The notes under the pieces: model-generated | Told to the model about the DNA's origin: nothing | The model's input: the letters and a program-made list of their open reading frames with translations, nothing else | Databases searched by the model: none | Shown: positions 28,019 to 36,042 of the stretch, in pieces | Layout of the letters: every line of letters begins with the position of its first letter | Position numbering within the stretch: position 1 is the stretch's first letter | Origin: Caballeronia peredens | GTDB lineage: Bacteria; Pseudomonadota; Gammaproteobacteria; Burkholderiales; Burkholderiaceae | Direction: 5' to 3' | Length of the DNA: 64,000 nt | NCBI GenBank assembly: GCA_001544595.2 | Contig: FCOH02000019.1 | Location: forward strand, 1-64,000 | Position numbers and translations under genes: made by a program

Positions 28019-28635
28019 AATGCAATCAGTTCATTGAACCGAGTGGTGCTGACCTCGTTCGTCATCCGGTGGCGATCAGCCGAGATCAGCGCGAGCGGAA
28101 GCAGGGACATCGCGGGCAGGTCGTCTGGATTACCGGACTGCCCGGATCGGGGAAGTCCACGATTGCCTATGCGATCGATCGCCGTCTGAATATCGAAGGG
28201 ATTGAATCCGTCGTGCTGGACGGTGATGCGCTGCGCATTGGCTTATGTTCAGATCTCGGATTCTCGTGCGAAGATCGTAACGAGAATGTCCGTCGAGCGG
28301 CGGAAGTCGCTAGGCTCTTCCTGGAGAGAGGGATGGTCGTGGTGGTCGCTCTGGTTTCGCCGCTGCGCGAGGCCCGCGAGCGCGCCCGGGAAATCGTATC
28401 CGCTACCGATTTCCTGGAGGTGTTCTGCTCCTGCCCTCTGGTCGTCTGCCAGCAGCGTGATCCCAAGGGGCACTACGCAAGAGCCAAGGCAGGGAGCATG
28501 ACGCAATTCACTGGTGTTTCGTCGCCCTATGAAATGCCACTTGCACCCGACGTTGTTCTCGACACCGAGAACGAATCGATAGAAGCGTGCGTGGAGCGGG
28601 TGAGTACAACCGTGCTCGAGCGTATTCGTCGCTGA
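28015..28635 (+). CDS. cysC: adenylyl-sulfate (APS) kinase
   Basis: 206 aa. P-loop GLPGSGKST (residues 41-49), LDGDALRIGL, DRNENVRRAAEVA, and the APS kinase signature RDPKGHYARAKAGSMTQFTG..SPYE. These are the diagnostic stretches of CysC, which phosphorylates APS to PAPS, the universal sulfate donor. The ATG overlaps the stop of B by 4 bases, so it is made together with two putative glycosyltransferases rather than with a cysteine operon. No PAPS-dependent sulfotransferase is recognisable in the window. The minus arm (A'-B') has no cysC copy. Sulfation of the O-antigen is an inference. Confidence 0.88.
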   Translation: MKCNQFIEPSGADLVRHPVAISRDQRERKQGHRGQVVWITGLPGSGKSTIAYAIDRRLNIEGIESVVLDGDALRIGLCSDLGFSCEDRNENVRRAAEVARLFLERGMVVVVALVSPLREARERAREIVSATDFLEVFCSCPLVVCQQRDPKGHYARAKAGSMTQFTGVSSPYEMPLAPDVVLDTENESIEACVERVSTTVLERIRR

Positions 28636-29076
28636 TGCATATCCGATTCGGGCACCGCGACATTGCAATCGCTAGCGGATACGAGGGATCGCCGCGCGGG
28701 AATAATCGACGCTCGGGAAAAGGGGGCGCGTCGGTTCAATTCAGACGCGACCCGTCGAAACGACGCATCAACTGTGGTCTCGAGTTGACTGTCATTGCGA
28801 TCAGGCCGATAGCGGGATGACCAGGGAACGAATGTCGCGAGAAGACATCGGGCTCGTCCGACATACTCGTGCGCGGCCCGGGCTCGAACGTAGTTGTTCT
28901 CTCGCCCGCTGCTCGCGCTGAATTGCCGGCTTGTGTGATCGCTTGCGGTCCGAAGCAATGCCGCCCTTCGCCGTCGAACTAACCTCGTTCGAGCTGCGCA
29001 CTTCGATGAGAAACCGAAGTGCGCATCGCAGCGAAGCCGGGTCGATGGTTAAGCTTAGCGAGTTGTGAAAAGTCCG
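28636..29076. other. 441-bp region between convergent cysC and B'
   Basis: No gene seen. This is the junction of the two inverted paralogous arms. It contains one clear hairpin near the B' side (listed separately) and otherwise nothing recognisable: no transposase remnant and no long direct or inverted repeat of the flanking genes. Confidence 0.55.
28995..29025. terminator. hairpin between convergent operons, candidate bidirectional terminator
   Basis: TGCGCACTTCG (28995-29005), 9-base loop, CGAAGTGCGCA (29015-29025): a perfect 11-bp stem. No T-run follows on either strand, so intrinsic termination would be weak, but its position between convergent transcripts fits a shared stop signal. Confidence 0.5.
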
Positions 29077-30315
29077 CTAGCGTGGCATGTTTTTCCATTG
29101 TGAAACAACGATTCGAGCCAGCCGATCGGGGGAGAAGCGCTCGCGGGCGACTCGCTCTCCATTGGACGCCATCTCCTGAAGGTCTATTTGACCTGCCAAA
29201 GCGCTGTCCAGCAAGCTGGCAAGATGCTCTGGGGTTCTGTAGGTCAACATGTCGCGTCCTTGCCAGAAATTCGTTTCAAGAACTTCGTTCGGCGCGGCGA
29301 AGACGGTCGCGCCGGCGGTAAATGCCGCCAAGGCGCGCTCGTGAAATCCAGTGTAGTGCGGCAGCGGGCATAGCACTATCTTCGAATCGCCCATCGTGTC
29401 GATCAGCTCGGGAAACGAGCGGTCCTTCATCAACCTCAGCTTCGAACCAGCAAACCGATGCGATACGTCGCGATCGGAAACAACCGTGACGGGTAGACGA
29501 GAAATCGCGCGCACGAGCCGGTCGCGTCGGGCGAACTTCACATAATCGAGAATGGCTGTGACGAGGAAGCGGATATCCGGATCCTGAAAATTGACCGCGA
29601 TATTCCCTTCCTGGCATGCGATGAGCGTTTGCGTCAACGGATCCACAGTCAGGTCATCGACTGCGATTGCAGTCACGCTGTCGAACAGTTCGCGGAATAG
29701 CCGATCACGGTACGATACCGGCGCGCGGAATCTGTCGATCACTACTTGCGGGTCGCATAGTCCAACCGGTAACAGAATCTCGATGGACCGAATGGCGAGC
29801 GGCTTTGTCGGTACCGGAACCGCTTCCGGAAATGTGATGCTCGGCACAGTTTGAACGCTTCTGGCGCCAAGCATTCGCGAAAGATGGGCGTACGAATAGT
29901 CCGTGAAAAGCGCCTTGCGAAACTGTCCCACCGATTTGAACTGATGCTGCATCGTTTCGTGCACAGGGCAGTCGTGCATGAGGTCGAACAGGGGCTTGCG
30001 CCACAACTCGAAAGCCGACACGAGCTTACCAGGCGTACCTGACGCGTGCACCAGCTCCGAACCAAAGCCGTTGAAGCAGACAAAGAACTGGCAGTTGTCG
30101 TCGCGCATTGCCTCGGAAAGCTGGCGTATGTCGCGAACGTAATCAAGGGACAGCAGTCGCACGCCCAGTGTAGATAACGCTTTGACCAGTTCGCGCGCAA
30201 ACGTCTCGTTGTGCTTGTGCCGGTCGATGTCGTTACGAATGAGCAGAACCGCGTAAGCATCGGCCGAAACTGAGCGGACTGCGCTCTCGAAGATAATAGG
30301 TGCTGCTCTGGTCAT
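29077..30315 (-). CDS. CgeB-like GT-B protein B' (minus arm)
   Basis: 412 aa paralogue of B (26717-28018): DIDRHKHNE, FFVCFNGFGSELVHA, LMHDCPVHE, DPDIRFLVTAILDYVKFARRD, and HERALAAFTAGATVFAAPNE near the C-terminus. Divergence is spread along the whole length, so this is an old duplication and not a recent copy. ATG 30315 overlaps the A' stop by 4 bases, mirroring the A-B junction. Role inferred as for B. Confidence 0.7.
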   Translation of the reverse strand: MTRAAPIIFESAVRSVSADAYAVLLIRNDIDRHKHNETFARELVKALSTLGVRLLSLDYVRDIRQLSEAMRDDNCQFFVCFNGFGSELVHASGTPGKLVSAFELWRKPLFDLMHDCPVHETMQHQFKSVGQFRKALFTDYSYAHLSRMLGARSVQTVPSITFPEAVPVPTKPLAIRSIEILLPVGLCDPQVVIDRFRAPVSYRDRLFRELFDSVTAIAVDDLTVDPLTQTLIACQEGNIAVNFQDPDIRFLVTAILDYVKFARRDRLVRAISRLPVTVVSDRDVSHRFAGSKLRLMKDRSFPELIDTMGDSKIVLCPLPHYTGFHERALAAFTAGATVFAAPNEVLETNFWQGRDMLTYRTPEHLASLLDSALAGQIDLQEMASNGERVARERFSPDRLARIVVSQWKNMPR

Positions 30316-32105
30316 GTCTGCTTTTCGTTCTGGACAGTCAAGTGTTGACGGCGAGGATCGAGCCGCGAATAGCTCATTCTGATCGACATTGCGGGCCTCG
30401 ATTTAAGCAGTCGGAGCACGCCTTTCTCGACTCGACCGAACGGAGCTGCATCGACCATTGCCTGAATGACGCGCCGGGCTTCTTCGCTCCGAAGAAGTGC
30501 CTCCATCTCCTTCAATTCGATCTCTGCCTGGAGGCGCGAGATTGTCGAATTCAACTCGAGTAGGGTGCCGTTGAGCGCATTGATGTCTCCGTGCAAGGCC
30601 GAGTTTTCAAAGTAGAGGCGTGAGATAGTCGCATTCAGCTCGGGTATGGTGCCGTTGAGCGCGCTGATATTCTCATGCAGCGTCGCGTTCTCAAGGCGTA
30701 AAGCCTCAAACCCTTCCGCAAGCGTCTTGTACTCGCCAAGCAGGCCGCCGTGCTGATTCTCGTAGTACTCGATAACCTGGCTATAGTCGGCTCTCAGCGA
30801 CTCATACGCTGTGGCAACCGTGTTGTATTGCTCCAGCAAGTTACGGTAGTGGCCGTTCGCTTCTTCGACCTGATGGCGCATTCCATTGTCGCCGAAATCG
30901 CTATCCATCATGCTCCGGTTCGGCGCTGGACGAACGATCAGATACTCGGGGCGCAAAAGCTCCGCCGTGATGAGACGCGTACGGCGCCAAAGCTGATAAT
31001 CCGTGTCGAATACTTCGAGGAATTTCTGCCAGTTTGCGTAAGCGACGTCGTACAGGCGCTCGGTGTTGCTGATCAGCTTCGACAGCCGGTCGATCGTTTT
31101 CTGAGTGTCAAGGTCCACAAGGACGAAATCGACATCGTCCGTGAACGCAACATTGAGATCCAACGGATCACTGATGCAGTTGAGCACACCTCGAAAGCCC
31201 GCTTCCATGCACGCGCCGGTCGGGAAGCCGTCGAATGCGCCTTTTCTACTCTCCGTCGGCCGGTTCACCGACAGAATGATGTCCATGCGTGGATAGAACT
31301 CGCGGAAGAACGCGTTTGGCTGCTTGCCGTGGAACGTCATCGTTCGTTCTGCGGCACCCAGCGGAATCTGGTCGGGTGTGTAGTCCCCCACGACGTGAAA
31401 GCGAACATGCTCAAACCGCTCGCTCAGCGCTTGCGCGACCGCAACGAATTGGTCGTATCCCTTCTTTTTCGTGTCGTCGCCGTATCGATGCGCCACAAAA
31501 CAGATGTCGACCGTGTCTTTGTGCGTGCCGAAGCGCTGCTTGTCGCGGGAAAAGTCGAAGTCATTACGCGTGTCGTAGACGCCGCCATAGATGAGTTCGA
31601 TTTTCGCGGGGTCGCATTTGATCTTCTCGAGCAAATAATCGCGCGAGAGATTTTGCGTCACGATGATTTTTCGGCACAGGGGCGAATGCGCGATCGTCAT
31701 GAGCCTTTGATCGCTTGCCTCGACGTTCAGCTCGAATCCGCCACCCGGGTAGAGCTGCAGAATGAACGGAATGTTTCGCTCGGCGAGCGCCGGGAGCATT
31801 TGCCAGGCATTGTGCAGGAACGTGATATACGCGAGCTTCGGAACCGTATCCCTGAAGAACGAAAACGGATGAATTCGTTCCTTGATTGATGGGCTCAGTT
31901 TGCTCGAGGAAAGTTGTTCTTCGAAGCGAAGATTCGACGCCCAAGAATGCCATCCCTCCGTGCAAATGAGCTGCGCCGTATCGAAGTGACTCAGATAATG
32001 CGAGTACTCGATCGTTCTAAAGGGCGAGAAGTCACACGGAAGCATCTCGTCGACGATCAAAAGATCGCAGAAGCCCGGCTCGCGGACTACATTCAATTGT
32101 GTCAT
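30312..32105 (-). CDS. GT-B glycosyltransferase-like protein A' (minus arm), with C-terminal coiled coil
   Basis: 597 aa paralogue of A: VDEMLPCDFSPFRT, FVAHRYGDDTKKKGYDQF, FHGKQPNAFFREFYPRMD, GFPTGACMEAGFRG, and TLAEGFEALRLEN before the coiled coil. The C-terminal region is longer than in A and contains a 28-residue tandem repeat (ALNGT..ELN-TISRL). ATG 32105 has no strong Shine-Dalgarno; it starts 48 bases after the DegT' stop. Coupled to B' by ATGA overlap. Confidence 0.75.
   Translation of the reverse strand: MTQLNVVREPGFCDLLIVDEMLPCDFSPFRTIEYSHYLSHFDTAQLICTEGWHSWASNLRFEEQLSSSKLSPSIKERIHPFSFFRDTVPKLAYITFLHNAWQMLPALAERNIPFILQLYPGGGFELNVEASDQRLMTIAHSPLCRKIIVTQNLSRDYLLEKIKCDPAKIELIYGGVYDTRNDFDFSRDKQRFGTHKDTVDICFVAHRYGDDTKKKGYDQFVAVAQALSERFEHVRFHVVGDYTPDQIPLGAAERTMTFHGKQPNAFFREFYPRMDIILSVNRPTESRKGAFDGFPTGACMEAGFRGVLNCISDPLDLNVAFTDDVDFVLVDLDTQKTIDRLSKLISNTERLYDVAYANWQKFLEVFDTDYQLWRRTRLITAELLRPEYLIVRPAPNRSMMDSDFGDNGMRHQVEEANGHYRNLLEQYNTVATAYESLRADYSQVIEYYENQHGGLLGEYKTLAEGFEALRLENATLHENISALNGTIPELNATISRLYFENSALHGDINALNGTLLELNSTISRLQAEIELKEMEALLRSEEARRVIQAMVDAAPFGRVEKGVLRLLKSRPAMSIRMSYSRLDPRRQHLTVQNEKQT
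30532..30699 (-). repeat. 84-bp tandem repeat (two units) inside gene A'
   Basis: Units 30532-30615 and 30616-30699 share blocks such as GGTGCCGTTGAGCGC exactly 84 bases apart, plus similar flanks (AGGCG-GAGAT-GTCG-ATTCA). Each unit codes 28 residues, four heptads, extending the coiled coil in register. Confidence 0.7.
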
Positions 32106-32153
32106 TGAGGTAATGTGAAATGCGGCGCTTGCCCGCGACGCCTGCGCATGGAG

Positions 32154-33314
32154 TTAAAGCGTCGGGACTTCCTGCTCGATCAGATCTTCGACAAACGATC
32201 CTGCTTGCGTCGTGCGTGCGTGCGCCGCGGAAGGAAAACACGCGACAATCCGGTCGAAATCTTCGTCCTTGAGCCCATCGTGACAAGGCACGCCAATCAC
32301 CGTCGGAGCGACCTTGTTGGTGACGGCAAGGCCGAAGGTCGGACAATCCGCAAACGCAGGATGCCGATGGCAACCAAGGCCCCACCAGCGACGCCACTGA
32401 ATTTCCTGAGCGTCGAGTTTTTCGATGGTCGCCTTCACATCGTCCGGTTCGACGATGATGTTCAAGCTCATCGTTACCCAGTCTCCCACACCTTCTTGAA
32501 GGCGCGCGCGACGTCCCGTCGCTTCGAGCCTGGTCCGGTATGCGAAGGCGACGTTTCGAAGCATTTCGACCTTTGTAGGAAGTGCATCGAGCGCAGCCAG
32601 GCCCACAGCCGCTGCATATTCTGAAATCCGAAAGTTTCCGCCACGAAGGGCAGACGTGCGCTCGACACCCATGAATCCGAAGCCGGTCATCGCTGTGGCG
32701 CGCTGTCCGAACTCCGCATCGGAACTCAGGATGGCTCCGCCTTCGCCGATACCGAGTACTTTTGTCGCGTGGAGACTGACGCAGACGGGAGCGTGTCCGA
32801 CGTGATGAAGCGCCGTCACGGCCGCGGCCGCATCGAACACCACCGGAATTCCGTTGCGAACTTCGAAACGCGCCCAGCCTTCCTGATCAATGGGGGCACC
32901 GAATGCGCTGATCACCAGAACGGCAGCCGGCTGTTCTGGCAATCGCGGAAGGACTGCCTCCACGAGTTCCGGCGTCAGAACAAGCGACACGGGATCGATG
33001 TCGACGAACGCCGGAGTGAGCCCGACGTTGCAGACGGCATGTGCACTTGCCACAAACGTGAAAGATGGCATGACACAGAGCTTGCGGCCCGGCAACGCCT
33101 TAAGACGCAATGCAATTTCAATTGCCGATGTGCCGTTCGAAGTCAAGGTTACTGACTCCGAACCCGTTGAGCCGCCCAGTCGTTGCGCAAACTCAGTCGC
33201 TAGCGGGCCGAAGTTACTGTAGATGCGCGCAGAGTCGATGCGATGAAGATAGGGTTCGATTTGCGCGATGGTAGGGAGCGAAGGAACAAGCACCTTGACC
33301 GGTAAATTTGACAT
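32154..33314 (-). CDS. DegT-family aminotransferase, minus-arm copy
   Basis: 386 aa paralogue of 19377-20462: TSNGTSAIEIAL, VVFDAAAAVTA, Schiff-base Lys in SLHATKVLGIGEGG, NFRISEYAAAVGLAALD and QWRRWWGLGCH. About 25 extra C-terminal residues. First gene of the minus arm (DegT'-A'-B'). ATG 33314 sits just before the LPVKVLVPSLP strand; upstream sequence is AT-rich without a clear Shine-Dalgarno. Two near-equivalent aminotransferases in one locus suggest either two related amino sugars or redundancy after duplication. Confidence 0.88.
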   Translation of the reverse strand: MSNLPVKVLVPSLPTIAQIEPYLHRIDSARIYSNFGPLATEFAQRLGGSTGSESVTLTSNGTSAIEIALRLKALPGRKLCVMPSFTFVASAHAVCNVGLTPAFVDIDPVSLVLTPELVEAVLPRLPEQPAAVLVISAFGAPIDQEGWARFEVRNGIPVVFDAAAAVTALHHVGHAPVCVSLHATKVLGIGEGGAILSSDAEFGQRATAMTGFGFMGVERTSALRGGNFRISEYAAAVGLAALDALPTKVEMLRNVAFAYRTRLEATGRRARLQEGVGDWVTMSLNIIVEPDDVKATIEKLDAQEIQWRRWWGLGCHRHPAFADCPTFGLAVTNKVAPTVIGVPCHDGLKDEDFDRIVACFPSAAHARTTQAGSFVEDLIEQEVPTL

Positions 33315-33998
33315 AGATTTTTCAAAAAATTACAGTCTCGTTGGGATTGTACTCGTCCGCCCGCAATATTTTTTGCTTTTATGCAACTATTTCAGAAATT
33401 CGTGCTTGCATTGACTTCTGGCAACTGCTTCGGGCGCCGCTCGGACATCTCAGTTTTATGAACTGTCGTTTAACGGAAACACGAAGTTCAAGCGCGACTG
33501 AGGCGAATAAAAGTGCGCGGACGTCAGGCGGTCTAAGTTTTCGGTTGAGAAACGAACCTGTACAGGCATCGACTTTCCGCCTTTGGCGTTGACGTCCCTG
33601 ACCAGCCATTGTGATTAGTTGATCGCGGCGCGACTTGCAAGGGGCGCAGACGCGCTTGGGCCGCCCGGACGCCATGAATAGATCTGCGCGAGATTAAGCA
33701 TCTTGTTTTAGAGAGAGCGTTGTCGATTGCTGGCCAGTCATCCCGCGCGATCCCGGCTTGGGGTTACCTCGAATAGGAACAGGCGGCGGTGTCCGGCTGA
33801 TGATCAGGCTACTTCATTGTTGTGAATGATGAAGCGCCGCAGCTTCGGCTGTTGCTGAACGCGAACCTCGTGTCGTGCGCGGCACTGACGCACCCCCCGC
33901 GGTTGCCGAAACGGGCGACTTTAAGGACAATCGGGGCGTCTTCAACCAGCCAGCCCGGTCCGTTTGTCTTTTCGTGGCGCGGACACCCTGCCAGTCCG
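33315..33998. other. 684-bp region between divergent DegT' and the GT2 gene
   Basis: No gene seen. The left half is AT-rich and should carry the DegT' promoter; TACAAT reads on the minus strand about 30 bases before its ATG, without a good -35. The right half is open in frame with the GT2 gene from GTG 33822, but those 59 codons look non-coding. Composition returns to the high-GC norm at about 34.0 kb, marking the edge of the variable region. Confidence 0.5.
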
Positions 33999-34853
33999 AT
34001 GAACACGACCTCACCGCGCCGCCCGTCGGGCGATCGCCCTGATCCCGCCATTACGCTCAGCATCTCGATCGTGGTCTACCGGCCCGACGCGGCGTTGCTC
34101 GCGCGCACCGTCGAAACGCTCGAAGCGGCGCTGGCGCAACTGCACGACGTCGCCGGCCGGCCGATGCTCTATCTGATCGACAACGGCAATCCGGGCGAAC
34201 TCGCCACGCTGCCGGTGCCGTCCGACGCTGAATTCGACACGGTCGTGATCGCGGGGCACGGTAACGTCGGCTACGGGCGCGGCCACAATCTCGCGATCGA
34301 GCGCGCCGACAGCCGCTTCCATCTGATCCTCAACCCGGACGTCGAAATCAACGCCGACGGCCTGCGCCGCGCGCTCGCCTTCCTGCGCGACTCGCCGGAG
34401 ACGGGACTGCTCGCGCCGTGGATCGGCGGCGACGACGGCCGTCAGCAATATCTCTGCCGCCGTTATCCGGCCGTGTTCGACCTGTTCGTGCGTGGCTTTC
34501 TGCCGTCCGGCATGCGCAAGCCGTTCGCGCGGCGTCTCGCGCGCTACGAGATGCGCGACGTCATCGGCGACAAGGACGTCGTCTGGGATCCGCCGATCGT
34601 CAGCGGCTGCTTCATGCTCTTCCGGACCGACGTGCTCACGTCGATCGGCGGTTTCGATCCGCGCTATTTCCTCTACTTCGAGGATTACGACCTGAGCCTG
34701 CGCACGCGGGACGTCGCGCGCGTCGTGTATGTGCCGTCGGTGCGCATCCTGCATCACGGCGGCGGCGCGGCGAAGAAGGGCTCGGTGCACATCAAGCTGT
34801 TCGTCACGTCGGCGTATCGCTTCTTCAACCGTTTCGGCTGGAAGTGGCTATGA
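33999..34853 (+). CDS. GT2-family rhamnosyltransferase-like protein
   Basis: 284 aa. GT-A motifs: SISIVVYRPDA, LIDNGN, LILNPDVEIN (DxD), GCFMLFRTDVL and FLYFEDYDLSLR. This is the WbbL/WbiF-type pattern. ATG 33999 is chosen because the family similarity begins just after it. Its 3' end overlaps the SDR gene by 4 bases. The codon use is strongly GC-rich, like the downstream wbi-type block and unlike 15-33 kb. It probably transfers rhamnose or another deoxy sugar early in the chain. Confidence 0.82.
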   Translation: MNTTSPRRPSGDRPDPAITLSISIVVYRPDAALLARTVETLEAALAQLHDVAGRPMLYLIDNGNPGELATLPVPSDAEFDTVVIAGHGNVGYGRGHNLAIERADSRFHLILNPDVEINADGLRRALAFLRDSPETGLLAPWIGGDDGRQQYLCRRYPAVFDLFVRGFLPSGMRKPFARRLARYEMRDVIGDKDVVWDPPIVSGCFMLFRTDVLTSIGGFDPRYFLYFEDYDLSLRTRDVARVVYVPSVRILHHGGGAAKKGSVHIKLFVTSAYRFFNRFGWKWL

Positions 34854-35830
34854 ACGCGCCAAGCGGACGCATCGCGGTGACGGGCGCGAACGGCTTCGTC
34901 GGCCGCGCGGTGAGTCGCGCCTTGCTCGCGCGCGGCATCGCGGCGACGGCGCTCGTGCGGCGCGGCGCGGATGCCGAGCCGGGCGTCGAGGTGCGTCATG
35001 TCGACGGGCTCGAATCGCTCACGTCCGATGCATTCGCAGGCTGCGACGCGGTGATCCATCTGGCCGCGCGCGTGCACGTGATGGCCGACGCGGCCGCGCA
35101 GAAGCAATCGGCGACGCAGGCGCAAGCGGTGCTCGATGCCTACCGGGCGACCAATGTCGAGGGCGCGCTCGCCGCCGCCGAGGCCGCGCGGCGTGCGGAC
35201 GTCACGCGCTTCGTGCTGATGAGCAGCATCAAGGCGCTGGGCGAGAGCGACCCGGGGCGCCCGTTCACCGAAGACGACGAACGGCGTCCGCCCGATGCCT
35301 ACGGCGTGTCGAAGGCCGAGGCCGAAGTCAGGCTGCTCGAATTCGGCAGCCGCACGGGCATGGAGATCGTCGTCGTGCGGCCGCCGCTCGTCTACGGCCC
35401 GGGCGTGCGCGCCAATTTCCTCGCGATGATGAACGCCATCGCGCGCGGCATTCCGCTGCCGCTCGGCGCGCTCGATGCGCGGCGCAGTCTCGTTTCCGTC
35501 GACAATCTCGCGAGTGCGGCGATCGAATGCGCGCGGCATCCGGCCGCGGCCGGCCGGGTGTTTCATGTGACCGATGGCGAAGACCCGAGCGTGGCGGACC
35601 TTGCGCGCAAGCTCGGCGAACAGCTCGGCAAGCCGGCGCGGCTCGTTCCGGTGCCGGCGGGCGTGCTGCGCGGCCTCGCGCGCATCGCGGGCAAGACGGC
35701 GCAAATCGAGCGATTGACGGGCAACCTGCGCGTGGATTCGAGCCGCATCCGCGACACGCTCGGCTGGCAGGCGCCCCAAACGCTGAATGAGGGACTGGCT
35801 GCGACGGCTGCGTGGTTTAAATCGCGGTAA
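34850..35830 (+). CDS. wbiG: NAD-dependent epimerase/dehydratase (WbiG/WbpV-like SDR)
   Basis: 326 aa SDR: TGANGFVGRAV at the N-terminus, MSSIKALGE, YGVSK (YxxxK), and RPPLVYGPGVRANF, a stretch characteristic of the WbpV/WbiG/WcaG-like group. In P. aeruginosa WbpV reduces the 4-keto product of WbpM during UDP-FucNAc/QuiNAc synthesis. Here the next two genes are WbpL/WbiH- and WbpM/WbiI-like, so the same function is inferred. ATG overlaps the GT2 stop (ATGA). Confidence 0.85.
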   Translation: MNAPSGRIAVTGANGFVGRAVSRALLARGIAATALVRRGADAEPGVEVRHVDGLESLTSDAFAGCDAVIHLAARVHVMADAAAQKQSATQAQAVLDAYRATNVEGALAAAEAARRADVTRFVLMSSIKALGESDPGRPFTEDDERRPPDAYGVSKAEAEVRLLEFGSRTGMEIVVVRPPLVYGPGVRANFLAMMNAIARGIPLPLGALDARRSLVSVDNLASAAIECARHPAAAGRVFHVTDGEDPSVADLARKLGEQLGKPARLVPVPAGVLRGLARIAGKTAQIERLTGNLRVDSSRIRDTLGWQAPQTLNEGLAATAAWFKSR

Positions 35831-35916
35831 CTCCGAGTAAATGATGAAACGAAGTTTTAGCCTTGAAAGCCTTGCGCGCTTGCTGGCAAGCTAAATAGCG
35901 GGATTCGCCACAATAT

Positions 35917-35945
35917 TTATCGTTATTCGTCAGACTTTTTAAAAT
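35917..35945 (+). promoter_or_regulatory. possible promoter of the wbiH-wbiI block
   Basis: TTATCG (35917-35922), 17-base spacer, TAAAAT (35940-35945), about 98 bases before the wbiH-like ATG, inside a short AT-rich island in otherwise very GC-rich sequence. The -10 matches five of six. A GCTTGC-TG-GCAAGC hairpin lies shortly upstream (about 35879-35892). Confidence 0.4.
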
Positions 35946-36042
35946 GAATCGGGCGAACGATCGCGTATCCTTCAGGGTTTTGTCGCGCAAAAAATCGCCA
36001 AGACGATTCGCGCCTGTCGCTCCGATAACCAAATAGACCTGC

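Noticed and set aside
33379-33675. 98-codon minus-strand frame that might be a transposase remnant
   Set aside because: No transposase motif, terminal repeats or target duplication visible.
33822-33998. 59-codon N-terminal extension of the GT2 gene from a GTG
   Set aside because: Residues look non-coding and family similarity starts after ATG 33999.
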